DNA from: Nocardiopsis sp. CC223A
Lineage (GTDB): Bacteria; Actinomycetota; Actinomycetes; Streptosporangiales; Streptosporangiaceae
Reading direction: 5' to 3'
Length of the DNA: 64,000 nucleotides
Assembly (NCBI RefSeq): GCF_030766825.1
Contig: NZ_JASFDV010000006.1
Coordinates: 62,001 to 126,000, forward strand
A model generated the notes under the pieces. The model made no database searches, had not been told where the DNA came from, and saw only the letters and a list, made by a program, of their open reading frames with translations. This document shows positions 9,541 to 17,245 of this stretch, in pieces. Within the stretch, counting starts at the first letter, position 1. Every line of letters starts with the position of its first letter. The translations under genes were made by a program, and so were the position numbers.

Positions 9541-10176
9541 ATGACGCAGACCACCGCGGACATGGGCGAGCAGGACATCGCCCACGCGGACATGTGGTTC
9601 GATCCGGCCTGTCCCTGGGCCTGGATCACCTCCCGCTGGCTGCTGGAGGTCGAGAAGGTCCGCCCGGTGCGGGTGCGCTGGCACGTGATGAGCCTGAGCG
9701 TCCTCAACGAGGGCCGCGACCTTCCCGAGGACTACCGCCGGATGCTGGACGGGTCCTGGGCCGCGGTGCGCGTGTGCATCGCCGCCGAGCGGCGTTTCGG
9801 GGCCGAGGTCCTGGGCGCCCTCTACACCGCCCTGGGCACCCGCTTCCACAACAACGCCGAGCCCCGCACCGAGGAGACGATCCGGGCCGCCCTGGCCGAC
9901 GCGGGCCTGCCCGGGGACCTGGCCGCCGCCGGTGACTCCACCGAGTACGACGAGGCCCTGCGCGCCTCCCACGCCGAGGCCATGAAGCTGGTCGGGGAGG
10001 ACGTGGGCACCCCCGTCGTCCAGGTCGAGGACACCGCTTTCTTCGGCCCGGTCATCACCCCCACCCCGCGCGGCGAGGAGGCCGGGAAGCTCTGGGACGG
10101 CGTCCGCCTGGTCGCCGGGACCGAGGGCTTCTTCGAGCTCAAGCGCACCCGCACCCGCGGCCCCGTCTTCGACTGA
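9541..10176 (+). CDS. DsbA-family protein (mycothiol-dependent nitroreductase Rv2466c-like)
   Basis: 211 aa from ATG 9541 with GCGAGGAG upstream. The protein resembles Mycobacterium tuberculosis Rv2466c along its length (DFWFDP-type N-terminus, [34 protein letters not shown]). Rv2466c is a thioredoxin-fold oxidoreductase with a CPWC active site that uses mycothiol. Here the site is CPWA at residues 24-27, so the second cysteine is missing and a monothiol (mycothiol-linked) mechanism is the only one possible. It has no signal peptide and should be cytoplasmic. Confidence 0.85.
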   Translation: MTQTTADMGEQDIAHADMWFDPACPWAWITSRWLLEVEKVRPVRVRWHVMSLSVLNEGRDLPEDYRRMLDGSWAAVRVCIAAERRFGAEVLGALYTALGTRFHNNAEPRTEETIRAALADAGLPGDLAAAGDSTEYDEALRASHAEAMKLVGEDVGTPVVQVEDTAFFGPVITPTPRGEEAGKLWDGVRLVAGTEGFFELKRTRTRGPVFD

Positions 10177-10193
10177 CCGCGGGGATGCGCAGT

Positions 10194-10286
10194 GGCTTCT
10201 CGGCCAGGTCCGACCGACCGGCACCGACAGGCCGTCCGTTGGACGATTCGTCGGCCCGCTCGGATGAGGAGTTCGGCCGAGAAGCC
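10194..10286. repeat. 12-bp inverted repeat with 69-bp spacer
   Basis: GGCTTCTCGGCC at 10194-10205 is exactly complementary to GGCCGAGAAGCC at 10275-10286. It lies 18 bp after the stop of the DsbA-like gene. It could be a long-armed transcription terminator or a remnant of a small repetitive element. A second GC palindrome follows at about 10311-10338. Confidence 0.6.
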
Positions 10287-10308
10287 CCGCCGCGGTCTTG
10301 TCCGTCCG

Positions 10309-10340
10309 CCCGCCCGGCCGGCCGGGCGGACGGACGGACG
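10309..10340. repeat. GC-rich palindrome
   Basis: TCCGTCCGCC near 10310 is mirrored by GGCGGACGGA near 10326-10335, centred on GGCCGGCC. It can fold into a strong hairpin between the DsbA-like gene and the small ORF at 10447. Terminator or structural repeat; no coding potential seen. Confidence 0.5.
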
Positions 10341-10446
10341 GCGAACCGGGGACGGCCCCGGGCGCGGCGCGTGATCCGGGGCGCGCCCGGGTGCACACTG
10401 GAGGGGGCCGCGGTGGCGGCCGCCCACGACGACGGAAGGACCGGCC

Positions 10447-10605
10447 GTGCCCGAACCCGACGACGACCGCAGGGTCGAGTTCCTCGACGACCTCGACGTC
10501 CTGCCCGACACCACCTCCGACGAGGGCGCGCTGGGCTGGGGCGACGACGTCTCCGACGACTCCACCGACCGCCTGATCGCCGAGCGCCCCCCGCACTGGG
10601 ACTGA
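10447..10605 (+). CDS. Small acidic hypothetical protein (52 aa)
   Basis: GTG at 10447 follows the good ribosome site GGAAGGA by seven bases and opens a 52-codon frame ending at TGA 10603. The product is very acidic ([20 protein letters not shown] at the N-terminus, [12 protein letters not shown] in the middle) and ends RPPHWD. No domain is recognised. The ribosome site and biased third positions argue it is translated. It lies 101 bp before the aldehyde dehydrogenase on the same strand and may share its transcript. Confidence 0.6.
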   Translation: MPEPDDDRRVEFLDDLDVLPDTTSDEGALGWGDDVSDDSTDRLIAERPPHWD

Positions 10606-10706
10606 ACCCCGCACCGGTTCTGAAAGGACCCCGGCCGCCATCGGTGGGTCCACCGGTCGGGCGTCCCGCACTGGCCGACCGAATCCGGTTCTGCGACAGT
10701 GGGGGC

Positions 10707-12122
10707 ATGCGATCCCTCTACATCGACGGCGCCTGGCGCGACTCCGCCTCCGACGAGGCCCTGGACGTGATCGACCCGGCGACCGAGCAGGTCATCGACA
10801 CCGTTCCGGCCGGGGACCCCAAGGACGTCGACGCCGCGGTGGCGGCCGCCGCGGCGGCCCTCCCGGCCTGGTCGGCCCTGGCCCCCGGCCGCCGCGTCAC
10901 CCACCTGGCCCACGCGCTGGACCTCTTCAACGAGCGCATCGACGACATCGCCGCCCTGCTCACCCGGGACGTGGGCGCCCCGGTGAAGTTCTCCCGCACC
11001 GTGCAGGCGGGTCTGCCCGCGCTCATGTTCCGGACCTACATCGACCTGGTCGAGGAGAGCGGCGAGCGCTACTTCGAGGGCGAGGAGCTGGGCAACTCGC
11101 TCATCATCCGCGAGCCGGTCGGCGTGGTCGGCGCCATCACCCCGTGGAACTACCCGCTGCACCAGATCGTGCTCAAGGTCGTGCCCGCCCTGCTGGCGGG
11201 CAACACGGTCGTCCTCAAGCCCAGCGAGGTCGCCCCGCTGAGCGCCTACGCCCTGGCCGAGGTGTTCCACGACGCGGGCCTGCCCGCGGGCGTGTTCAAC
11301 CTGGTCTCGGGCACCGGCCCGGTCGTCGGCGAGGCCATCGCCGCCCATCCGGGGGTCGACATGGTCTCGTTCACCGGATCCACCCGCGCCGGCGTGCGCG
11401 TCTCCCAGGTCGCCGCCGAGACCGTCAAGCGGGTCGCCCTGGAACTGGGCGGCAAGTCGCCCAACGTGATCCTGCCCGACGCCGACCTCACCGCCGCCGT
11501 CAAGCGCGGCGTCGCCGACGTCATGCGCAACACCGGCCAGAGCTGCAACGCCCTCACCCGCATGCTCGTCCACCGGGACTCCTACGATGAGGCCGTCGCC
11601 CTGGCCGCGCAGGCCGCCGCCAAGTACGTCCCCGGCGACCCCAAGGACGAGTCCACCCGGCTGGGCCCGCTGGTCTCCGCGACCCAGCTGGACAAGGTCC
11701 GCTCCTACATCGAACTCGGCGTCCGAGAGGGCGCCCGCCTGGTCACCGGCGGCCCCGAACCCGTCGAGGGCCCCGGCTACCACGTCCGCCCCACGGTCTT
11801 CGCCGACGTGCGCAACGACATGCGCATCGCCCGGGAGGAGATCTTCGGCCCGGTCCTGGCCCTCATCCCCTACGACACCGAGGAGGAGGCCGTGGCCATC
11901 GCCAACGACACCGACTACGGCCTCAACGCCGCGGTGTGGTCGGGCGACCCCGAGCGCGGCCTGGCGGTCGCCCGCCGCCTGCGCGCCGGACAGGTGGAGC
12001 TCAACGGCGGTGCGCTCAACCCGCGCGCGCCCTTCGGCGGCTACAAGCGCTCCGGCAACGGGCGCGAGTGGGGGCTCTCCGGCCTGGAGGAGTTCTGCGA
12101 GGTCAAGGCCGTGCAGATGTGA
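10707..12122 (+). CDS. Aldehyde dehydrogenase family protein
   Basis: 471 aa from ATG 10707 ([13 protein letters not shown]). It is an NAD(P)+-dependent aldehyde dehydrogenase with the catalytic Cys280 in [11 protein letters not shown], the general base Glu246 in [12 protein letters not shown], the cofactor loop TPWNYPL and the structural EEIFGPVL. Length is normal. The substrate aldehyde cannot be deduced. The best-scoring family resemblance is to broad-specificity betaine/acyl aldehyde dehydrogenases. It is followed by a small membrane protein gene. Confidence 0.92.
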   Translation: MRSLYIDGAWRDSASDEALDVIDPATEQVIDTVPAGDPKDVDAAVAAAAAALPAWSALAPGRRVTHLAHALDLFNERIDDIAALLTRDVGAPVKFSRTVQAGLPALMFRTYIDLVEESGERYFEGEELGNSLIIREPVGVVGAITPWNYPLHQIVLKVVPALLAGNTVVLKPSEVAPLSAYALAEVFHDAGLPAGVFNLVSGTGPVVGEAIAAHPGVDMVSFTGSTRAGVRVSQVAAETVKRVALELGGKSPNVILPDADLTAAVKRGVADVMRNTGQSCNALTRMLVHRDSYDEAVALAAQAAAKYVPGDPKDESTRLGPLVSATQLDKVRSYIELGVREGARLVTGGPEPVEGPGYHVRPTVFADVRNDMRIAREEIFGPVLALIPYDTEEEAVAIANDTDYGLNAAVWSGDPERGLAVARRLRAGQVELNGGALNPRAPFGGYKRSGNGREWGLSGLEEFCEVKAVQM

Positions 12123-12251
12123 CCGGCCGGTGTGTCCGGACTCACGGCCCGGAACGGTTCATACCAGGAATCGGCCCCGGTGAGAATCGCGTTGTGGGGT
12201 GTGGAAAAATTCCGACTGGTCATCCCTGGTCGAACCCAATCGAGGTGTGAG

Positions 12252-12398
12252 TTGAGCAACAAGCCCGCGGTCTCCAAGGCAGGACCCCTCGGCAAGGACA
12301 TCAAGATGATCGTGATCAGCAACGTGATCGCGATCGCCTCCATGGCCCTCTTCGCCGTGCTGGGTCTGAGCGTCGCGGCCGCCGCAGGCGCCGCCTGA
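12252..12398 (+). CDS. Small single-span membrane protein (48 aa)
   Basis: TTG at 12252 follows GAGGTG by about six bases and opens 48 codons. The product has a basic start (SNKPAVSKAGPLGKDIK) and one hydrophobic helix (IVISNVIAIASMALFAVLGL) ending in an Ala-rich tail. The frame extends upstream to 12132, but the residues there look non-coding and the ribosome site favours the TTG. A strong terminator follows at once, so it is the last gene of its unit. Function is unknown. Confidence 0.55.
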   Translation: MSNKPAVSKAGPLGKDIKMIVISNVIAIASMALFAVLGLSVAAAAGAA

Positions 12399-12418
12399 CC
12401 CTCGGTCACAGACGCGTC

Positions 12419-12455
12419 CGACGCCCCGCCCGTCCCCTCGACGGGCGGGGCGTCG
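12419..12455 (+). terminator. Strong intrinsic-type terminator
   Basis: A perfect 16-bp stem pairs 12419-12434 with 12440-12455 around a five-base loop. It lies 20 bp after the small membrane protein gene and 30 bp before rpiB, so it probably isolates rpiB from upstream transcription. Confidence 0.8.
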
Positions 12456-12485
12456 TGCATCGCGCCCCCGGCGACCTGCGACACT

Positions 12486-12959
12486 GTGTCCGTGCGTGTT
12501 TACCTTGGATCAGATCATGCGGGCTACGAGCTCAAAGAACACCTCGTCTCCTGGCTGAAGGAGCGCGGCCACGAGGTCGTCGACGCCGGGCCGTTCGTCT
12601 ACGACGCGGTGGACGACTACCCGCCCTTCGTCCTGCGCGCCGCCGAGGGCGTCGCGGCCGACCCCGGTGCGCTGGGCGTCGTCATCGGCGGCTCCGGCAA
12701 CGGCGAGCAGATCGCCGCGAACAAGGTCGCGGGCGTCCGCGCCGCGCTGGCCTGGAGCGAGGACACCGCCCGGCTGGCACGTGAGCACAACGACGCCAAC
12801 GTGCTCGGCATCGGCGGCCGGATGCACACCCTGGACGAGGCCACGCGCTTCGTCGAGGTCTTCCTGGCCACGCCCTACAGCGACGAGGAGCGGCACACCC
12901 GCCGCATCGCGATGCTGAGCGCCTACGAGGAGACCGGCGAGCTCCCGCCCCTGCCCTGA
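12486..12959 (+). CDS. rpiB: Ribose-5-phosphate isomerase B
   Basis: 157 aa from GTG 12486 (MSVRVYLGSDHAGYELK); GTG 12492 is an equally possible start. It interconverts ribose 5-phosphate and ribulose 5-phosphate in the pentose phosphate pathway. The family signatures GSDHAGYELK, VVIGGSGNGEQIAANK and HNDANVLGIGGRMH are intact and length matches mycobacterial RpiB. No ribosome site is visible close to either start, which would fit a leaderless or very short-leader mRNA. Confidence 0.94.
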   Translation: MSVRVYLGSDHAGYELKEHLVSWLKERGHEVVDAGPFVYDAVDDYPPFVLRAAEGVAADPGALGVVIGGSGNGEQIAANKVAGVRAALAWSEDTARLAREHNDANVLGIGGRMHTLDEATRFVEVFLATPYSDEERHTRRIAMLSAYEETGELPPLP

Positions 12960-12990
12960 CCGGATGTCCCCGGCCGGCCCGGGAACCGAG

Positions 12991-13065
12991 CGCCCCCGTC
13001 CGCGAACCCGGGCGGGGGCGCACACGCGCGGGCCCGGGAACGGGTTTGGGCTGATCCCAAACCCG
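12991..13065 (+). terminator. Hairpins after rpiB in a 385-bp gap
   Basis: Two inverted repeats lie in the gap 12960-13344. One pairs CGCCCCCG near 12991 with CGGGGGCG near 13013-13020. The other is a perfect 10-bp stem, CGGGTTTGGG at 13041-13050 with its complement at 13056-13065, loop CTGAT. Either may end rpiB transcription. The rest of the gap shows no gene. Confidence 0.55.
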
Positions 13066-13344
13066 CGATTATGGGGGAGAACACCGACGGATGCACGTGC
13101 CAGTCGGACACCCCCCGCGCTACAGTTCGTGCACAGCGGCTCGGTTCCGCCCCGGCCGCCGCCCGGCGGTGCCCACCGTCCGCCGCCACGACCGCGGGCG
13201 GGTCCCCACACCGCCCTCCGCCCGTCGCACGTCCCGAGCCGGGGACGACGTCGGGGCCCCGCCGGACCGTCACGGCCGCGGCGCGGGCCACCGAGCCGAC
13301 CGACACCGAACCCCCGCGGGCGGGCGCGCCCGCACAGAGGATTG

Positions 13345-14448
13345 ATGAAGCCCACACCGAACGCCAAGGCCACCCGACTGCTGCGCACCACCGTGCAGCG
13401 GATCGTTGCGGTCCTGCGGCGCAAGGTGCTCTTCCGCTACCGGCTCGTCCTCATCACCCTGGTCACCCTGGCCGTCGGCATCGGCGTCGGCGCCGTCTGG
13501 GGTCCGGCCGGGTGGTTCCCGCCCAGCTCCACCATCCTCACCGTCCTGGCCGGCGGCCTGCTGCTCAAGCGCAAGAGCCTGGCGGCCCTGCTCGGCGTGG
13601 TCGCGGCCGTCCTGGTCTTCGTCGCCTACATGCTCGACTTCGGGCAGGTCGGTCCCGGGCTGCTGGTCACCATCGGCGTCACCGCCGTGCTGTCCTACCT
13701 GCTGTCGGGCGTGCGCGAGCGCCTGGGCGTGCAGGGCCTGAGCGGCGAGATGATGCTCCTGGACCTGCGCGACCGGCTGCGTCAGCAGGGCCGCCTGCCC
13801 GGCCTGCCGACCGGCTGGGGCCGCACCGCCGTCCTGCGCCAGGCCGGGGGCTCCTCCTTCGGCGGCGACTTCGTCGTCTCCCACCGCGACGGCGACCGGT
13901 TGGACATCGCCGTGGTCGACGTCTCCGGCAAGGGCGTCGACGCCGGGACCCGCGCCCTGATGCTCTCGGGCGCCTTCAGCGGCCTCATCGGCGCGGTGCC
14001 CACCAAGGACTTCCTCGCCCACTGCAACGACTACCTCATGCGCACCGGCGGCGGTGAGGGATTCGTCACGGCCGTCCACCTCAACGTGGACCTGTCCACC
14101 GGCGAGTACAGCATCGCCTCCGCCGGCCACCCGCCCGCGGTGCACTACGACGCGGGCACCGGTTCCTGGGCCACCACCGAGGCCAAGGGCGTGGTCCTGG
14201 GCGTCATCCCGGAGATGACCTACGCCTCGGTCCGCGGCCGCCTGCGGCCCGGTGACGCCCTCATGCTCTACACGGACGGCCTCATCGAGACCCCCGGCGA
14301 GGACCTCGACGCCGGCATCGACCGGCTGCTCGGCGCCGCCGAGACCCTGGTGACCAGGGGATTCTCGACCGGCGCCGGGAAGATGGTCGACGTCCTCAGC
14401 AAGGACAAGAACGACGACTGCGCCCTGGTCGTCCTCTGGCGCGCCTGA
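13345..14448 (+). CDS. Membrane-anchored SpoIIE-type PP2C serine/threonine phosphatase
   Basis: 367 aa from ATG 13345 (MKPTPNAKATRLLRTTVQR), with AGAGGA upstream. Three hydrophobic helices occupy about 32-125, followed by a cytoplasmic phosphatase domain. Metal-binding motifs of the SpoIIE/PP2C group are present: GGDFVVSHRDGDRLDIAVVD with DVSGKG, GDALMLYTDGLIE and KNDDCALVVL. Such enzymes dephosphorylate anti-sigma-factor antagonists in partner-switching stress or developmental pathways. No sensor (PAS/GAF) domain or anti-sigma kinase is seen here or next door, so the signal and target are unknown. Confidence 0.88.
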   Translation: MKPTPNAKATRLLRTTVQRIVAVLRRKVLFRYRLVLITLVTLAVGIGVGAVWGPAGWFPPSSTILTVLAGGLLLKRKSLAALLGVVAAVLVFVAYMLDFGQVGPGLLVTIGVTAVLSYLLSGVRERLGVQGLSGEMMLLDLRDRLRQQGRLPGLPTGWGRTAVLRQAGGSSFGGDFVVSHRDGDRLDIAVVDVSGKGVDAGTRALMLSGAFSGLIGAVPTKDFLAHCNDYLMRTGGGEGFVTAVHLNVDLSTGEYSIASAGHPPAVHYDAGTGSWATTEAKGVVLGVIPEMTYASVRGRLRPGDALMLYTDGLIETPGEDLDAGIDRLLGAAETLVTRGFSTGAGKMVDVLSKDKNDDCALVVLWRA

Positions 14449-14709
14449 CCCGCCGGCGACACCCCCGGGGGCGGGTGCGGACCCCTCCCCGACCCCCGGA
14501 CGGGTAAGGTTCGGGTTGCTCCCCGTCCCGCGTACGGCGGCCGTCCCCGTACACGTCCCCGGATACCCGTGCGCGCCCTCCCCGTTCCCGGCGCCGACTC
14601 CGCGCGGTCCACCACACCAGTGACGACGGGACCCGGAGCCGTCATCCGCAACCGGTGTCGCCCGCGGCCGTGCCCTGCGGGCGCAGGAGAACGCGAGGGG
14701 GTGCTTCGC

Positions 14710-16053
14710 ATGTCAGAAGGCGAGCGCGCTGAAGAACTCACCGAACTGGTCGAGAACAACGACCTGACGGGAATCCGGCTCTGGTTGGCCGAACATAGGC
14801 CCTACGAGATCGCCGACGAACTCGCCCGCATGGCGGGCGGGCAGGCGATCATCCCCTTCCGGCTCCTGGACAAGGACCGCGAACTGGAGGTCTTCGAGGA
14901 ACTCGACCCGGGCCAGCAGCAGGCCATCCTCCTGAGCCTGCGCGACGGCGCCTTCCACGAGCTCCTGGAGGAGATGGACCCCGACGACCGGGCCCGCCTC
15001 ATCGGGGAGGCCCCGGCCAAGATCGCCACCCGCGCACTGGCCGGGCTCAGCCCCGCCGAACGCCGGATGACGGCGGCGCTGCTGGGCTATCCCGAGGACT
15101 CCGTCGGCCGGTTCATGACGCCCGAGACCGTCGTCCTGCACCGCGACCTCGCCGTCGGCCGAGCCCTGGAGATCGTCCGCGCCAAAGGAGCCGACGCCGA
15201 GACCATCTACACCCTTCCGGTGGTCACGGACGGCCGCCGCCTGGTCGGCACCGTCACCCTGGGAGACCTGGTCGTCAACGACGACGCACGGCTGATCAAG
15301 GACATCGTGGACGTACTGGCTCCGCGGGTGCGGGCCACCCACCCGGCCGAGGACGCCGCCCGCCTGATGCAGGAGGCCAACCTGGTCTCCCTGCCGGTGG
15401 TCGACTCCGAGGACCGGTTCGTGGGCCTGCTGACCTTCGACGACGCCCTGGAGCTCATCGAGGCGGCGGACTCCGAGGACATGGCCCGCCAGTCCGGTGC
15501 CAGCCCCGTCGGCGACCACTACGTCAGCGTCGGGGTGCTGCGCCTGGTCGGCGCCCGCTCGGTGTGGCTCATGCTGCTCATCGTGGCCGCCACCCTCACC
15601 GTCAACGTGATGCAGGTCTTCGAGGCCACCCTGGAGGAGGTCACGGCGCTGGCGGTGTTCGTGCCGATGCTCATCGGCACCGGCGGCAACGTCGGCGCCC
15701 AGTCCGCCACCGCGATCGTGCGCGCCCTGGCCGTCGGCGAGGTGCGGGTCCGCGACCTGCCCCAGGTCATCTGGAAGGAGGCCCGGGTCGGACTGCTGCT
15801 CGGCGTGATGCTCGCCGGCCTGGCGCTGGCCATCGGCGCCCTGCTGGTCGGACTCCAGGTCGCCGTGGTGGTGGCCTGCTCGGTCGTCGCCATCTGCACC
15901 TGGGCGGCGATCATCGGCTCGTCGATGCCGCTGCTGGCCCGCAAGGTGGGCGTGGACCCGGCGGTGGTCTCCTCCCCGATGGTGGCGACCCTGGTGGACG
16001 CCACCGGCCTCATCATCTACTTCTCGGTCGCGCGCCTCGTCCTGCACGTCTGA
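14710..16053 (+). CDS. mgtE: Magnesium transporter MgtE
   Basis: 447 aa from ATG 14710 with GAGGGGG eight bases upstream; GTG 14701 is an in-frame alternative. Domains are in the usual order: MgtE N-domain (1-125), a CBS pair (about 130-255) and a five-helix membrane domain (about 280-447) with the pore signature GTGGNVGAQSATAIVRALA. It is a Mg2+-gated Mg2+ channel/transporter of the plasma membrane. I saw no recognisable M-box riboswitch in the 261-bp gap before it. Confidence 0.94.
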   Translation: MSEGERAEELTELVENNDLTGIRLWLAEHRPYEIADELARMAGGQAIIPFRLLDKDRELEVFEELDPGQQQAILLSLRDGAFHELLEEMDPDDRARLIGEAPAKIATRALAGLSPAERRMTAALLGYPEDSVGRFMTPETVVLHRDLAVGRALEIVRAKGADAETIYTLPVVTDGRRLVGTVTLGDLVVNDDARLIKDIVDVLAPRVRATHPAEDAARLMQEANLVSLPVVDSEDRFVGLLTFDDALELIEAADSEDMARQSGASPVGDHYVSVGVLRLVGARSVWLMLLIVAATLTVNVMQVFEATLEEVTALAVFVPMLIGTGGNVGAQSATAIVRALAVGEVRVRDLPQVIWKEARVGLLLGVMLAGLALAIGALLVGLQVAVVVACSVVAICTWAAIIGSSMPLLARKVGVDPAVVSSPMVATLVDATGLIIYFSVARLVLHV

Positions 16054-16121
16054 CACAGTGGCATAACCCGCGTGACACCGGGTATCGCCTTGGATGCAGG
16101 ACGGACCTGAGGGGGGAATAC

Positions 16122-16322
16122 ATGTCCGGTGCCGGAGATGCGTTCGACAAGCTGAAGAAGGCCGTCGACGACAACGCCGACAAGGTCGAGGGGCTGGTCG
16201 ACAAGGCCGCGGACGCCGCCAAGAAGGCGACCGGCGGCGCCCATGACGACAAGATCGACAAGGGCGCCGACGCGGCGACCGACTACCTGCGCAAACAGGC
16301 CGAGAAGAACAAGGAGCAGTAG
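16122..16322 (+). CDS. Small charged protein, MT0933/Rv0909-like antitoxin family
   Basis: 66 aa from ATG 16122 with GAGGGGGG upstream. It is Lys/Asp/Ala-rich and helical, with GGAHDDKIDKGADAATDYLR resembling the C-terminal signature of the MT0933-like antitoxin family. No toxin-like gene is adjacent: mgtE lies before it and an M23-like gene after it. It may be a stress-related small protein rather than a true antitoxin. Confidence 0.65.
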   Translation: MSGAGDAFDKLKKAVDDNADKVEGLVDKAADAAKKATGGAHDDKIDKGADAATDYLRKQAEKNKEQ

Positions 16323-16357
16323 GTCGGTCCACGGGGGTGGGAGCGGGCGTCCAGAAT

Positions 16358-17224
16358 ATGGAGATGCCCGATCCCACCCCGTCCCGCGTCCAGGTCGCCC
16401 TGGCCCGCGTCCGCGTCCCCCTCATGTGGGTCGCGGGCGCCGCTCTGCTCGCCGGGTACGCCGGCCTGTCCTGGTGGGCGGGCTGGTCCCTGTTCGCCGT
16501 CGCGCTGGCCGTGTACCTGCGCCTGGGCACCGTCCGCTGCGCCCCGCGGGTCCTGCGGCCCCCGGTGCGGGGGCGGTGGATGGCGCTGACGAGTCCGGTG
16601 GACGCGGTCCCCAGCCAGGGCACCCACGCCTACGGGCAGACCCACGCCCTGGGGCTGGTCGCCGAGGACGGGACCCGGCCCGACATCGGGTGGCGGCCGC
16701 TGAGCCGTCCGCCGCGGGACTTCCCCGCGTTCGGGCGGCCCGTGTACGCGCCCGCCGACGGGGTCGTCGTCGCCGTGCACGACCGGCGCCGCGACCACCG
16801 CAGCCGCAACTCCTGGCCGTGGCTGCTGGGTTCGGTCGTGGAGAACACCCTGCGCGAGCTGCGCGGACCGGCGGGCCTGCTGGGCAACCACGTGATCATC
16901 GACACCGGCGGCGCGTACGTGCTGCTGGGCCACCTGGAAAGGGGGTCCATCGGGGTCCGCCCGGGGAGCCGGGTGGCGGCGGGCGATCCGATCGCCCGCT
17001 GCGGCAACTCGGGGGCGTGCACCGAGCCGCAGGTGCGGATGCAGCTCATGGACCACCGGTGGCCGCTGGTGGCGGCGGGGCTGCCCTTCCTGTGGGAGGC
17101 CGGGTGGGACGGGAGGCCCGGTACCGCGGGGCTTCCCGAGACCTGGCGGCCGTTCGACGTCCCCGCTGGTCAGAGCGGCTCCGAGGGAGGCTACCCTGAG
17201 GCTGATCAGGTAAGGCGTGCCTAA
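16358..17224 (+). CDS. M23 peptidase-like membrane protein with degenerate active site
   Basis: 288 aa from ATG 16358; GTG 16337 and ATG 16364 are alternatives and none has a strong ribosome site. Two membrane segments (about 20-60) precede a LytM/M23-like domain. The fold signatures are clear (THAYGQTHALGLV, PADGVVVAVHD, GNHVIIDTGGAYVLLGHLERG, CGNSGACTEP). However, the zinc-site Asp of the first motif is Gly/Leu (HALGLV) and the C-terminal HxH normally found as PHxHFQ reads PQVRMQ. At least two metal ligands are therefore missing and the protein is probably not a working endopeptidase; it could bind or regulate wall enzymes. Its stop codon lies inside an iron-box-like palindrome. Confidence 0.75.
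   Translation: MEMPDPTPSRVQVALARVRVPLMWVAGAALLAGYAGLSWWAGWSLFAVALAVYLRLGTVRCAPRVLRPPVRGRWMALTSPVDAVPSQGTHAYGQTHALGLVAEDGTRPDIGWRPLSRPPRDFPAFGRPVYAPADGVVVAVHDRRRDHRSRNSWPWLLGSVVENTLRELRGPAGLLGNHVIIDTGGAYVLLGHLERGSIGVRPGSRVAAGDPIARCGNSGACTEPQVRMQLMDHRWPLVAAGLPFLWEAGWDGRPGTAGLPETWRPFDVPAGQSGSEGGYPEADQVRRA
17206..17224 (+). promoter_or_regulatory. Iron-box-like operator (DtxR/IdeR/DmdR type)
   Basis: TCAGGTAAGGCGTGCCTAA agrees at 14 of 19 positions with the Streptomyces DmdR iron box (TTAGGTTAGGCTCACCTAA) and keeps the outer AGG...CCTAA dyad. It ends 21 bp before the GTG of the [2Fe-2S] gene, where it would cover the promoter. This suggests iron-dependent repression of that gene. The match is by eye. 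Confidence 0.55.
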
Positions 17225-17245
17225 TGTTCCAGTGAGGGGGGCGGT

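Noticed and set aside
4639-10176. An open frame of 1845 codons on the + strand
   Set aside because: It runs through malQ in another frame and antisense through pepN. Both of those have intact catalytic motifs. Long empty frames are expected when third positions are nearly all G or C.
13071-14057. An Arg/Pro/His-rich frame overlapping the SpoIIE-type phosphatase
   Set aside because: It is a shadow frame of the phosphatase gene with no start signal and no recognisable domain.
14449-14709. Possible magnesium riboswitch before mgtE
   Set aside because: I could not find the conserved M-box elements in this leader; only GC-rich stretches without the expected core are present.
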